NCBI RefSeq assembly: GCF_900269665.1 | Contig: NZ_LT985361.1 | Location: 2,251,379 to 2,315,378 of the forward strand | Reading direction: 5' to 3' | Source: Nocardia suismassiliense | Lineage (GTDB): Bacteria; Actinomycetota; Actinomycetes; Mycobacteriales; Mycobacteriaceae | DNA length: 64,000 nt | Shown: positions 52,722 to 60,578 of the stretch, piece by piece | How the letters are laid out: each line of letters starts with the position of its first letter | Position numbering within the stretch: position 1 is the stretch's first letter | Position numbers and translations under genes: made by a program | Notes under the pieces: model-generated | Databases searched by the model: none | Seen by the model: the letters and a program-made list of their open reading frames with translations, nothing else | Told to the model about the DNA's origin: nothing

Positions 52722-53809
52722 GCGGGCGCGACACCGTATTGGTCACCGGCGCAACAGGCCTCGTCGGTGCGGAGGTGGTGGCCCGGCTGGCCGCCGCGAG
52801 CCGACCGGTCGCGGCTGTGCTGCACAGCAATTCGTGCATCGTCCGTAACGACGGCACCGTGCTCGGCGCGGGTAGCCCGGTCGCGGGCGACATCCGCAGC
52901 CCCGGATTCGGGCTGTCCAAACGCGATTCAGCAGATCTGTGCGAACGCGTCGGCATGATCGTGCACTGCGCCGCCACTACGGCGTTCGATGCCACCGCAC
53001 AGGACTACGACGAACTCAATGTCCAGGGCACGGCCAACGCGATCGCACTCGCCCAGGCCTGGGATGTCCCGCTGGTGCACGTCAGCACGGCCTACGTGTG
53101 CGGACGGCGCGGCGGCACCATCGCCGAGGACGAACTCGACGCGGGCCCGTCCTTCGGAAACGGCTACGAGCAGAGCAAGTTCCGCGCCGAGCAGCTGGTG
53201 CGTGCGGCGGGCGAGCAAGGCCTGCGCTGGGCGATCGTGCGGCCCGGCATCGTGACCGGCGCGAGCGGCACCGGCGTGATCCGCGAGTACAAGAACCTCT
53301 ACACCGTGGTCAAGCTCATGGTCGAGGGCAAACTGCGCTCGCTGCCCGGCCGGTACGACGCGACGCTCGCGCTCGCGCCGGTGGACCACGTCGCCGAGGT
53401 GATCGCCGCGGCCGTACTGGATTTCGACTCGGCGACCGGCCGCACCTTTCACGCGCTCGGCCGGGACACGCTGTCGCTGCGCGAGGTATCCGACGTGTTC
53501 GCCGAATACCCGTCGTTCGAGGTCGCGACCTTCGTGCCCGCGACGACCTTCCACGAAGACGATCTCGGCGCCATCGAGCGCGAGTACTACCGGCGCATCG
53601 GCTCGCTGTACACCAGTTACTTCGAGCGTCGGCTGGCCTTCGGCACGTCGAACGCCGAGGTGCTGCTCGGCAGATCGTCGCCGTCGACCGGAAAGGAGTA
53701 TCTGCGGGTGCTGCTGGACTACTGCCTGGAATCCGGATACCTCGGCGTGCCGCTGCCGTCGATCGAAGAAGTGCTGGCGGGCAACGACTTCGGCGGAGCG
53801 GACCGGTGA
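52718..53809 (+). CDS. thioester-reductase-like extended dehydrogenase
   Basis: A 363-residue extended short-chain dehydrogenase. NAD(P) site: DTVLVTGATGLVGAEVVARL. The catalytic pair is in NGYEQSKFRAEQL (Tyr-x3-Lys) and the serine region in VPLVHVSTAYVCGR. The sequence is closest in pattern to the male-sterility/thioester-reductase (R) group that releases acyl chains from carrier proteins as aldehydes or alcohols, such as the R domain of carboxylic acid reductases. That fits an ACP encoded just upstream. Start at the ATG at 52718 inside the MIRU-like element's closing ATGA; GTGA overlap with the next gene. Which reaction it runs is inference. Confidence 0.8.
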   Translation: MSGRDTVLVTGATGLVGAEVVARLAAASRPVAAVLHSNSCIVRNDGTVLGAGSPVAGDIRSPGFGLSKRDSADLCERVGMIVHCAATTAFDATAQDYDELNVQGTANAIALAQAWDVPLVHVSTAYVCGRRGGTIAEDELDAGPSFGNGYEQSKFRAEQLVRAAGEQGLRWAIVRPGIVTGASGTGVIREYKNLYTVVKLMVEGKLRSLPGRYDATLALAPVDHVAEVIAAAVLDFDSATGRTFHALGRDTLSLREVSDVFAEYPSFEVATFVPATTFHEDDLGAIEREYYRRIGSLYTSYFERRLAFGTSNAEVLLGRSSPSTGKEYLRVLLDYCLESGYLGVPLPSIEEVLAGNDFGGADR

Positions 53810-54726
53810 CGGCCCCGCTGGGTGAGCTGCTCGCCGCGCTGACGCCGCAGCGGGAAAAGGTGGCGGCCTATGTCGGCGACACTTATGTGCAGGAGACCGT
53901 GGACCAGCTCGACCGCCTCGGTGTCGATGCCGCGAAGTTCGCCACGGCACACTCGATGCTGCTGTTGAAGCCGGACGCCATTGTCGCCCGAGCCGTCGAG
54001 CCGACACTGAAGTGGCTGGCGGACAATGACTTCCGAGTCGTCTCTGCCTTCCGGGTCGCGGTCGACCGGCATTTCGCTCGCGCGCTGTGGTATTTCGCCT
54101 GGAACATCGCCTCACCCGAACGCCGACGCCTGGCCGACCTGCTCGTCGGCATCTCCGACGTGCTGGTGCTCGTCGTGCGCGGCGCGGACGCGGAACTGCC
54201 GGTCCCCGTGCGCCTCACGGCGGCCAAGGGCCCGACCGACCCGCGTAAACGTCAGCCGGGCGAACTGCGCCATCTGCTCGGCCGGCACAGCTACCTGTTG
54301 AATCTGGTGCATTCGCCCGACGATCCCGCCGATGTGCTGCGGGAGCTCGCCATCTACCTGGACGAGCAGCGCCGGGCGGCGGTGATCGCGGAGGCGGGGG
54401 CGGGTATCGACCGCTCGGCCGAGGCCCTCGCGATCGCGAACGACCTCTACGCGTGGACACCCGCTCGCAGCTTCGACCGTGCGGTCGCGGTGGAGCGGAT
54501 TCTGCGTGACCTCGAAGCGGCTGGTGCCCCGGTCGCACACGGATTCGACGTCGAGGCCGACCCGGACTGCGCGCAACTGCTGTATGCCGCGTGGGCCGAC
54601 GGCCGGGAACTCGATCCGTGGTCGGTAATCGTGCTCGGGTCCTATGTACTCCCGATGCGGGTCGGCACGCAGCCGCAAACGCTGCGCCCGGTATCCGCGA
54701 AAGATTGGCTGGAGGAACAACCGTGA
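53806..54726 (+). CDS. NDK-fold protein with retained active residues
   Basis: A 306-residue protein whose residues about 45–185 follow nucleoside diphosphate kinase: AHSMLLLKPDAIVARAVEPT matches the NDK start (Lys55), KGPTDPRKRQPGELRHLLGR matches the GGTDP and IRGDF parts (Thr144, Arg155), and LLNLVHSPDDP matches NLVHGSDSP with the phospho-accepting His169. N-terminal (~45) and C-terminal (~120) extensions are unlike NDK, and the inserted part after ALWYFAWN is larger than usual. It could phosphorylate a pathway compound or make a special NTP for the nucleotidyltransferase. GTGA overlaps on both sides put it firmly in the operon. Substrate unknown. Confidence 0.72.
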   Translation: MTAPLGELLAALTPQREKVAAYVGDTYVQETVDQLDRLGVDAAKFATAHSMLLLKPDAIVARAVEPTLKWLADNDFRVVSAFRVAVDRHFARALWYFAWNIASPERRRLADLLVGISDVLVLVVRGADAELPVPVRLTAAKGPTDPRKRQPGELRHLLGRHSYLLNLVHSPDDPADVLRELAIYLDEQRRAAVIAEAGAGIDRSAEALAIANDLYAWTPARSFDRAVAVERILRDLEAAGAPVAHGFDVEADPDCAQLLYAAWADGRELDPWSVIVLGSYVLPMRVGTQPQTLRPVSAKDWLEEQP

Positions 54727-55715
54727 CGGCAAACGTGGAAACGGTGAAGACAGCGACTCATCTACGCACGATCTCGCGCGAGCTGGCGCACCGGTGCGCC
54801 GTGTCCGAGGTGTTCGTCACCTCGCTCGACACCGTGGCCGAGGACGAGTTCGTGGTCGGCGCCCAATTACCGAGGATGCACGCCTATTACAGCGACCACC
54901 TCGGATCGCTGGCGCTGCGGCACGACCCGCTGCTGGTGATGGAGGCCGCCAGGCAGGCGGCGATCGCGCTGACTCACGAGTTCTACGGCGTCCCTGCCGA
55001 TATGGCGTTCATCGTGCGCACCTTCAACGGCACCGGCGCCGACACCCCGGCGTGGGAAATCGGTACCGCACCAGCCGATCTCGTGATGCGGGTGCGGGTG
55101 CCGCGCCGGCACCTGCGGGGTGAGCGGGTGCAGGGTCTGGACATGGTGCTCGAAATCGATTGCGGCGCGGAGCCGATGATGACCGTCGACGGTTCGTTCT
55201 CCTGGATGACGTCGCGACAGTGGACCTCGCTTCGTGCGGCCTTCCGGAAAAGCCTTGGTCTCGGTGCTTATCTGGGTGCCTCAGCGCTGGCCGATCGCGC
55301 GGTCGCGGCCGAGGTCGGGCGGGAGAACTGGCGCAATGTCGTGATCGCCGCACCAGAGGTGTCGGGCACCACCGCCCGCGCGACGCTGGTGCCCGATCTC
55401 GGCCATCCGTTTCTGTTCGACCACCAACTCGATCATGCGCCGGGGAGTCTTTTGATCGAGGCGTGCAGGCAGACCGCGCTGGCCATGGTGCTGCACCGGG
55501 CACCCCGATTGCAGTGCGTCGGCAGCGCTTTCGAGCGATTCGTAGAGCTGGACCGTCCGGCGGAATGCGTTGCGGAGATCACCGGACAGCAGGCCGACCG
55601 CACGGTGATCCACTGTGAGATCCGGCAGTGCGATGCGGTCGCGGCCGAGGTCGATCTCGAATTCGCCGACGACGAACTGGGTTTCGACGCCGAACTGCCT
55701 GCGGCCGAGCGCTGA
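54723..55715 (+). CDS. AfsA-type hotdog protein
   Basis: A 330-residue protein with the two tandem hotdog repeats of the AfsA/ScbA family: PRMHAYYSDHLGSL followed by DPLLVMEAARQAAIALTHEF in the first half, and HPFLFDHQLDHAPGSLLIEA then CRQTALAMVLH in the second. AfsA makes the first intermediate of A-factor-type gamma-butyrolactone signals by joining a beta-ketoacyl chain to dihydroxyacetone phosphate. Here it sits with an acyl-AMP ligase, ACP and reductase rather than alone, so the acyl donor is probably the dedicated ACP. Whether the product is a butyrolactone signal is inference. GTG start overlaps the preceding stop; its stop overlaps the next start as TGATG. Confidence 0.85.
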   Translation: MTANVETVKTATHLRTISRELAHRCAVSEVFVTSLDTVAEDEFVVGAQLPRMHAYYSDHLGSLALRHDPLLVMEAARQAAIALTHEFYGVPADMAFIVRTFNGTGADTPAWEIGTAPADLVMRVRVPRRHLRGERVQGLDMVLEIDCGAEPMMTVDGSFSWMTSRQWTSLRAAFRKSLGLGAYLGASALADRAVAAEVGRENWRNVVIAAPEVSGTTARATLVPDLGHPFLFDHQLDHAPGSLLIEACRQTALAMVLHRAPRLQCVGSAFERFVELDRPAECVAEITGQQADRTVIHCEIRQCDAVAAEVDLEFADDELGFDAELPAAER

Positions 55716-56323
55716 TGAGCACCGAACTACTCACCACGACCCGCTCGTTTCGCCGTCGCCTCGATCTCACCCGGCCGGTCGAGCGTCGAGATCTGCTGGA
55801 GTGCCTGGATATCGCGATCCAGGCACCGAGTGGCAGCAATCGGCAGCCATGGCGTTTCCTCGTCGTGCAGGACCCGGAAACCAAGCAGCAGATTGCGGAG
55901 TACTACCGAAAAGGCTTCGCGGCCAACCTGTCCGGACGCACACCGCGACCGGATCAACTCGGCGATCTCGCCTCCGGACGGTACCTGGCGGAGCATCTGT
56001 CCGAGGTGCCCGCGTTGGTGCTCGTCTGCTCCCTCGGCAGGCTGCCGGAGTCCGCGCCGCCACTGCGCTCGGCGAGCTTCTACGGCTCGATCTATCCCGC
56101 GGTGTGGAACTTCATGCTCGCGCTGCGTGAGCGCGGGCTCGGATCCTGCCTGACGACGGCGCATCTGGCCTACGAACGCGAGGTCGCCGACCTGCTGGGT
56201 ATCCCGTTCGACGAGGTGACCCAGGTGGCCATGGTCCCGGTCGCGCACCTGCTGCCCGGTAGTGACGGGCCGGGGCGGCGCACACCGGCGGCCGAGGTGA
56301 CCAGGTGGGATCGGTGGCAGTGA
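55715..56323 (+). CDS. nitroreductase-family flavoenzyme
   Basis: A 202-residue FMN-dependent oxidoreductase of the nitroreductase family. Signature pieces are TRSFRRRLD (FMN phosphate contact), AIQAPSGSNRQPWRFLVVQD and the C-terminal GLGSCLTTAHLAYEREVADLLGIP. In pathways such enzymes reduce or desaturate small substrates (for example in dehydrogenation of cyclic intermediates) using FMN. Residues 55715–55717 give an ATG within the stop of the AfsA gene (TGATG), and its own stop overlaps the UbiA-type gene the same way. Substrate unknown. Confidence 0.88.
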   Translation: MSTELLTTTRSFRRRLDLTRPVERRDLLECLDIAIQAPSGSNRQPWRFLVVQDPETKQQIAEYYRKGFAANLSGRTPRPDQLGDLASGRYLAEHLSEVPALVLVCSLGRLPESAPPLRSASFYGSIYPAVWNFMLALRERGLGSCLTTAHLAYEREVADLLGIPFDEVTQVAMVPVAHLLPGSDGPGRRTPAAEVTRWDRWQ

Positions 56324-57225
56324 TGAACCCACTGGCGTCCGCCGCGCGGATCGCCCGGTTCACCGCGGTGATGTACAAGCCGCACTATCTGCTGTACGGC
56401 GTGCTGTGGGTGCTGGCACTCGAAGGTACGGCTTCGCTTGTGACACAGCCGGAATCAACCTGGCGACCGACCGGGGCCACGCTGGTCCGGATAGTGGTCG
56501 TCGCGTTCGTGCTGCTGTATCTGCGCATGGTCGATGAGCAGAAGGACCTCGAATACGACCGCGTGCACAACCCGGGCCGCCCGCTGGTGACCGGCGCGGT
56601 GAGTGCGGTCGAACTTCGAGTGGCGATGGGGCTCATCGCTCTCGGAGCCGTCGCGGGCAGTCTGGCGCTGTCGGTGGGTTCGGCCGTAATGATCGCTGTC
56701 GCAATGGCTTACGGGCTGATCCTGTGGGGACTGGAGTGGCTGTTTGCGAGAGTGCGCACCAACATCATGGTGAATCTGTTCGTCACCTATCCCGTGCAGC
56801 TACTCGTCACCGGCTACGTGGTGGTCTCGGCAATCGACACCGGTGAGGTGCGCGCACAGTGGCAGGCCGCGGCGGTCGCCGGTGTGTTCGCCGGTGCCTT
56901 CCTGCAGTTCGAGTTCGCCAGGAAGACCTCGCGGGAACGCCGCCCCGAAGAGCTGCTGTACTCGAATGCCCTGGGCGCCAAGGGAAGCACCGCGGCGTCG
57001 CTGCTCTGTGCGGTCGCGGCGGTGCTGTGCGATATCGCTCTCATCCGCCCGTGGCAATACTCGTCGCTGCTCGCCTGGCTCCCCGTCCCGCTGCTGCTGA
57101 TACCGGCCTTCGGCGCACTGAAGTTCCTGCGTGGTGACCGCGCCGACTATCCGCCGCTGCCCGCCGTCGTCTTCATCCTCGCGCTCTACCTCACCCTGAT
57201 CGGCCAGGCCCTGACCTTGCCTTGA
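56323..57225 (+). CDS. UbiA-type membrane prenyltransferase
   Basis: A 300-residue membrane protein with about eight or nine hydrophobic helices. The first aspartate motif of UbiA-family prenyltransferases is in RMVDEQKDLEYDRVHNPGRP (D-x3-D-x3-D), the site that binds prenyl diphosphate through Mg. The second motif is not clear; the region GAFLQFEFARKTSRERRPEE follows helix 6 where it would be expected. So either the second site is altered or the enzyme handles another substrate (the family also includes digeranylgeranylglyceryl and decaprenyl-phosphoribose synthases). Start at 56323 by TGATG overlap. Last gene of the operon; no terminator was seen. Confidence 0.75.
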   Translation: MNPLASAARIARFTAVMYKPHYLLYGVLWVLALEGTASLVTQPESTWRPTGATLVRIVVVAFVLLYLRMVDEQKDLEYDRVHNPGRPLVTGAVSAVELRVAMGLIALGAVAGSLALSVGSAVMIAVAMAYGLILWGLEWLFARVRTNIMVNLFVTYPVQLLVTGYVVVSAIDTGEVRAQWQAAAVAGVFAGAFLQFEFARKTSRERRPEELLYSNALGAKGSTAASLLCAVAAVLCDIALIRPWQYSSLLAWLPVPLLLIPAFGALKFLRGDRADYPPLPAVVFILALYLTLIGQALTLP

Positions 57226-57372
57226 TGCGGGAAACGGTGGCCGAGGTGACCGTCGTGTCCCGCGCGAATGCGCCTCGGGTCTGGTGGAATAGCGCCGGGG
57301 GACGCTTCACGCTGATGCGGCGACCGGGCCGGTACCGGGACGATTGTGCACACTCGTGAGGAAGGGATCTAT

Positions 57373-57744
57373 GTGAGCGAGCGTAAGCGAGGCCGAGTCG
57401 TACGAACCCTGTTACGTCGAACCATCGGGGTCGGCTGCCTACTCGTGCTCACCTGCGGCCTGGTGATCGGCAATGCGAACGCCGCGGCCGCCGACCCTGG
57501 CGCCTGCTTCATCGATCGAGGGGTGACCGATGCCATCGCCCGCTGCCACGAGGGGTACGGATCCTCCGTGTTGCAGGTCGAATGCCTCGGTATCAGTGCC
57601 GCTTCGAGCCCGGACGGCCCGGCCTTCGGTCCCTACTCCGGCACCGATTCCGAGCCGTCCGCGGTCGGTCGGCCGATGCGCGCCTCCTGCGTGACGAGCA
57701 GCGCACTCGGCATCACCACCCGCGCTTTCGTTTCGGATACCTAG
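57373..57744 (+). CDS. small secreted cysteine-containing protein
   Basis: A 123-residue exported protein. Basic start VSERKRGRVVRTLLRRTIGV, hydrophobic core GCLLVLTCGLVIGNANAAAA, then cleavage near AAA–DPG. The mature part (about 85 residues) has cysteines in ACFIDRG, ARCHEGY, QVECLG and RASCVTS, likely two disulfides. Family not recognised. The GTG at 57373 has an AGGAAGGG site. The first 24 bases (GTGAGCGAGCGTAAGCGAGG) resemble the opening of the MIRU-like elements, so the signal peptide may begin in a decayed element. About 150 bases after the operon end, same strand. Confidence 0.6.
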   Translation: MSERKRGRVVRTLLRRTIGVGCLLVLTCGLVIGNANAAAADPGACFIDRGVTDAIARCHEGYGSSVLQVECLGISAASSPDGPAFGPYSGTDSEPSAVGRPMRASCVTSSALGITTRAFVSDT

Positions 57745-57771
57745 AACTTCGGTCGATGGACCGACGGGTCG

Positions 57772-58584
57772 TCAGGTGGCGATCCGCGCCGCGGTGACCA
57801 TGATGGCCGTGTACTGCACGAGGAAGCTGCCGCCCACCGCGTCGACGGCGGCACCGAGGCCGGCCAGTACCTCGTCCAGCACGGACTGGGGGAGACGGGT
57901 GGTGGCGCCGGTGGTCGCTGAGAAATCCAGCCACTCTTCACGGGTGTACCGCTGCTGCCAGTCGAATTGCTGCCGCTGCGGCTCGCCGAAGGCGCCGGAC
58001 TCGCGAATGCCGTCGGCCGCTTTGTCGCACATCGCCGCGTACATCGCGACGGGAGATGTCGCGGGCATGCGCGAGAACGGGGAGTCGGGGACCGCACCGC
58101 GGTAGACCTCGGCGAAGGTCTCCGCGAGTTCGGGCGGTGGCTGACTTACGTTCCAGAACAAGGCAAGCCGGCCGCCCGGCCGTAGCACCTCGGCCGCCTT
58201 GGCCGCGCCGGCGACGGGGTCCACCCAGTGCCACGCCTGCCCGGAGACGACGGTGTCGAAGGTTCGCCCGGCGGGGTCCCAGGCCTCGAAGGTGGCCACT
58301 TCGACCTCGGTGCCGTGGCGGCGCGCGAATTCGGCCATCCGTTCGTCGGGTTCGACGCCGAGCACGGTACAACCGGCGGCCCGGCATTGCCGGGCGACGA
58401 TGCCGGTGCCGACCCCGACGTCGAGGAATTCGCGTCCCGGGCTCGCGGCGACGATCGTTTGCACCAGCGCGTCGGGATAGCGGGGCCGGGACCGGTCGTA
58501 GCGGTCGGTGTCCACGCCGAACGACTCGGCAATCTCGCGGGCCTGATGGGACTCCGGGGGTGTTGGCGACGGTAAGGTGGGCAT
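57772..58584 (-). CDS. SAM-dependent methyltransferase
   Basis: A 270-residue class I methyltransferase of the Methyltransf_11/12 type. The S-adenosylmethionine site is REFLDVGVGTGIVARQCRAA, followed by VLGVEPDERMAEFAR; later FDTVVSGQAWHWVDP and LRPGGRLALFWN are typical. Substrate unknown. ATG at 58584 lies inside an operator palindrome, with a TATAGT -10 box seven bases before it, so the mRNA is probably leaderless and the TetR encoded divergently blocks the start itself. Convergent with the small secreted protein gene, ends 28 bases apart. Confidence 0.85.
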   Translation of the reverse strand: MPTLPSPTPPESHQAREIAESFGVDTDRYDRSRPRYPDALVQTIVAASPGREFLDVGVGTGIVARQCRAAGCTVLGVEPDERMAEFARRHGTEVEVATFEAWDPAGRTFDTVVSGQAWHWVDPVAGAAKAAEVLRPGGRLALFWNVSQPPPELAETFAEVYRGAVPDSPFSRMPATSPVAMYAAMCDKAADGIRESGAFGEPQRQQFDWQQRYTREEWLDFSATTGATTRLPQSVLDEVLAGLGAAVDAVGGSFLVQYTAIMVTAARIAT

Positions 58585-58613
58585 GTGCCCACTATAAGTG
58601 GGCACATGCCCAC
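58577..58613. promoter_or_regulatory. double palindromic TetR operator over a start codon
   Basis: GTGGGCATGTGCCCAC (58577–58592), TATAA, then GTGGGCACATGCCCAC (58598–58613). Each half is itself a palindrome, and the two form a 16-base inverted repeat around a five-base centre. On the minus strand the centre supplies the TATAGT -10 box and the left half contains the ATG of the methyltransferase; on the plus strand it may supply the TetR promoter. Two dimers could bind side by side and shut both genes. Confidence 0.88.
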
Positions 58614-58655
58614 TCTTCAACTGTTTCGGGCTGGACGACAAGGGAGAAGTACACA

Positions 58656-59246
58656 GTGCCAACCGGAGTGGCCATGCGCGACGTACGCGACCAGTTGTTC
58701 GACGCCGCCGAGCGCATCCTGCTGCGGGACGGGCCGAGCGCGCTGACCAGCAGGGCGGTCACCACCGAGGCAAGCTGCGCCAAGGGGGTGCTGCACCGGC
58801 ACTTCACCGACTTCGACGCCTTTCTGGCCGAGCTCGTGCTGGATCGCATCGCGCGGATCGACCAGCAGGCGGTCGCGCTGCGCGAAGCCGCGGGAACCGG
58901 CACCGTCGTCGGCAATCTCAGCGGCGCGTTGACCCAGCTGTTCGGGACGGTCGCCGTGTCGATCGTCAGCCTCGTCACCTTCCGGGACGAGTTACGCGCC
59001 AGGTTGCGTCAGTCCAGGCCGACAGGCGTTCCGCTGCTGGCGGAGGCGACCGCGATGATCGCCGACTACCTCGACGCCGAGCGCGAACATGGCCGCGTCG
59101 TGGCCGAGGCCGACGTGGAAGTGTTGGCGCCCACGCTGATCGGGGCGGGGCATCTGCTGTTCGCCGACCGGACCGGCACACCGCCGACCGCCGAAGCCGT
59201 CAGCAAGGTCGTGACGACGGTCATCGCGGCGGCACTGGCGCCTTAG
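58656..59246 (+). CDS. TetR-family regulator
   Basis: A 196-residue TetR regulator: RDQLFDAAERILLRDGPSAL, then AVTTEASCAKGVLHRHFTDF as the helix-turn-helix, and a helical ligand domain. GTG at 58656 is chosen for its GGGAG site eight bases away; ATG at 58674 would drop six residues. It is divergent from the methyltransferase, with a double palindromic operator between, so autorepression and repression of that gene are expected. Its stop overlaps the convergent O-methyltransferase stop by four bases. Confidence 0.88.
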   Translation: MPTGVAMRDVRDQLFDAAERILLRDGPSALTSRAVTTEASCAKGVLHRHFTDFDAFLAELVLDRIARIDQQAVALREAAGTGTVVGNLSGALTQLFGTVAVSIVSLVTFRDELRARLRQSRPTGVPLLAEATAMIADYLDAEREHGRVVAEADVEVLAPTLIGAGHLLFADRTGTPPTAEAVSKVVTTVIAAALAP

Positions 59247-60337
59247 GCGGGTTCGGCCTCGAGAATGTTGTCCGGTGACACCGTCGGGATCACGCGCGTC
59301 AGCTTGAAACCGAAGCGCGCCAGGAACACCCGGTACTCGTCGGCGGTCCGTTCGCGCCCGCCGGTATTCACCAGCATCTCGAGATCGATGAACTTGCCGG
59401 GATGCGGGCGAGTGTGCTCGGGGACGACGAGCTCGATGATCAGCAGGCGGGCATCGGGTTTCATCGCCGCGCGAACCGTCGTGAGGATCCGTCCCGCGTC
59501 CTCCTCAGCCCAGTCGTGCAGGATGTGCTTGAGCAGGTAGGCGTCGCCACCCTGCGGTACGGCGTCGAAGAAGGAGCCGGCCTCGATCGCGCAGCGGTCG
59601 GTCAGTCCGAGCTCGGCCAGCCGGCTCGGCGCCGACTCCAGCACCTCCGGCAGGTCGAAGAGGATGCCCGTGGATCGTGGTGCGCGACGCAGGATTTCGG
59701 TGATCAGCGCGCCCTCGCCGCCGCCGACATCGACCAGGGTGTCGAAGGTGCCGAAGTCGTAGGCCGCGAGCAAGGGGGTGAGCGCTAAGCTGCCGATGCT
59801 GGTCATCGCGTTGTCGAACAGCGTGCCGAGCTCACGATCGACCCGTGCGTGCTCGAAGAACGACATGCCGTGCAGCGCTTCGCCGACCGGCTTGCCGGTG
59901 CGGACCGCGTCGACCAGATGCGACCAATTGTCCCGGTGGATCGGCGAACCGAAGAATAGGGCGGCGTCGCGCAGCGTGACGCCGGTGTCCCGTTGCAGCG
60001 CCTTGGCCATCGAGGTGAGGGCGTACCTACCGTCCCGGCGCCTGGTGAAAATGCCGTGGCTGATGAGCAATCGCAGCAATCGATGCAGCGCGTCCTCATC
60101 GGCTCCGACGGCCTCGGCCAGCTCCGCGCCGCTGCGTGGCCCGTCCGCCAGCGCATCGGCGATGCCGAGTTCGGCGGCGGCGTGGATCGCCTGCGTCAAC
60201 CATCCGGCGGCCAGCAGTTCCATCACCGCCAGCTGCCCCGGCACCAGCTTGCGATAGGCGACGGACAAACCGTTGCGCACCAGCTCGACAGCCCGAACCA
60301 GCACTGGCGGTGGCATTCTCGGGTGGTCGCGTGCCAT
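59243..60337 (-). CDS. O-methyltransferase, polyketide/antibiotic type
   Basis: A 364-residue SAM-dependent O-methyltransferase with the two-domain layout of plant COMT and bacterial TcmN/CrmM enzymes. An N-terminal winged-helix dimerisation domain (HAAAELGIADALADGPRSGA, DALHRLLRLLISHGIF) precedes the SAM domain: FDTLVDVGGGEGALITEILR, then ILFDLPEVLESA, AGSFFDAVPQGGDAYLLKHI and LHDWAEEDAGRIL with the catalytic His. The expected role is methylation of a hydroxyl on a natural product. ATG at 60337 follows GGAG; start codons at 60349 and 60424 are alternatives. Next gene on the strand is the glycosyltransferase–P450, 240 bases upstream, and the grouping suggests a glycosylated metabolite. Confidence 0.88.
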   Translation of the reverse strand: MARDHPRMPPPVLVRAVELVRNGLSVAYRKLVPGQLAVMELLAAGWLTQAIHAAAELGIADALADGPRSGAELAEAVGADEDALHRLLRLLISHGIFTRRRDGRYALTSMAKALQRDTGVTLRDAALFFGSPIHRDNWSHLVDAVRTGKPVGEALHGMSFFEHARVDRELGTLFDNAMTSIGSLALTPLLAAYDFGTFDTLVDVGGGEGALITEILRRAPRSTGILFDLPEVLESAPSRLAELGLTDRCAIEAGSFFDAVPQGGDAYLLKHILHDWAEEDAGRILTTVRAAMKPDARLLIIELVVPEHTRPHPGKFIDLEMLVNTGGRERTADEYRVFLARFGFKLTRVIPTVSPDNILEAEPA

Positions 60338-60578
60338 GGGAGTCTCCATCCGCTCGACGGTCCGCACTATGCCACCAAGCAGCGTACGGGCCTGTCGCTC
60401 GTCATGGGCCGGACCGGCGGCCACCCATCGACGCGGTCGGCGTGGTCAGAATCGCCAGCGGGTCGCGCCGCGCGGTTCCACCGTGGCGAGCGCCATCGCG
60501 GTCTCGGTGTGAGGTCGAAGTCGTGCGTGACGATACGGCCGCGCGGAACTCATCGGCCTTCGACGCGCTGCGCGGGGT

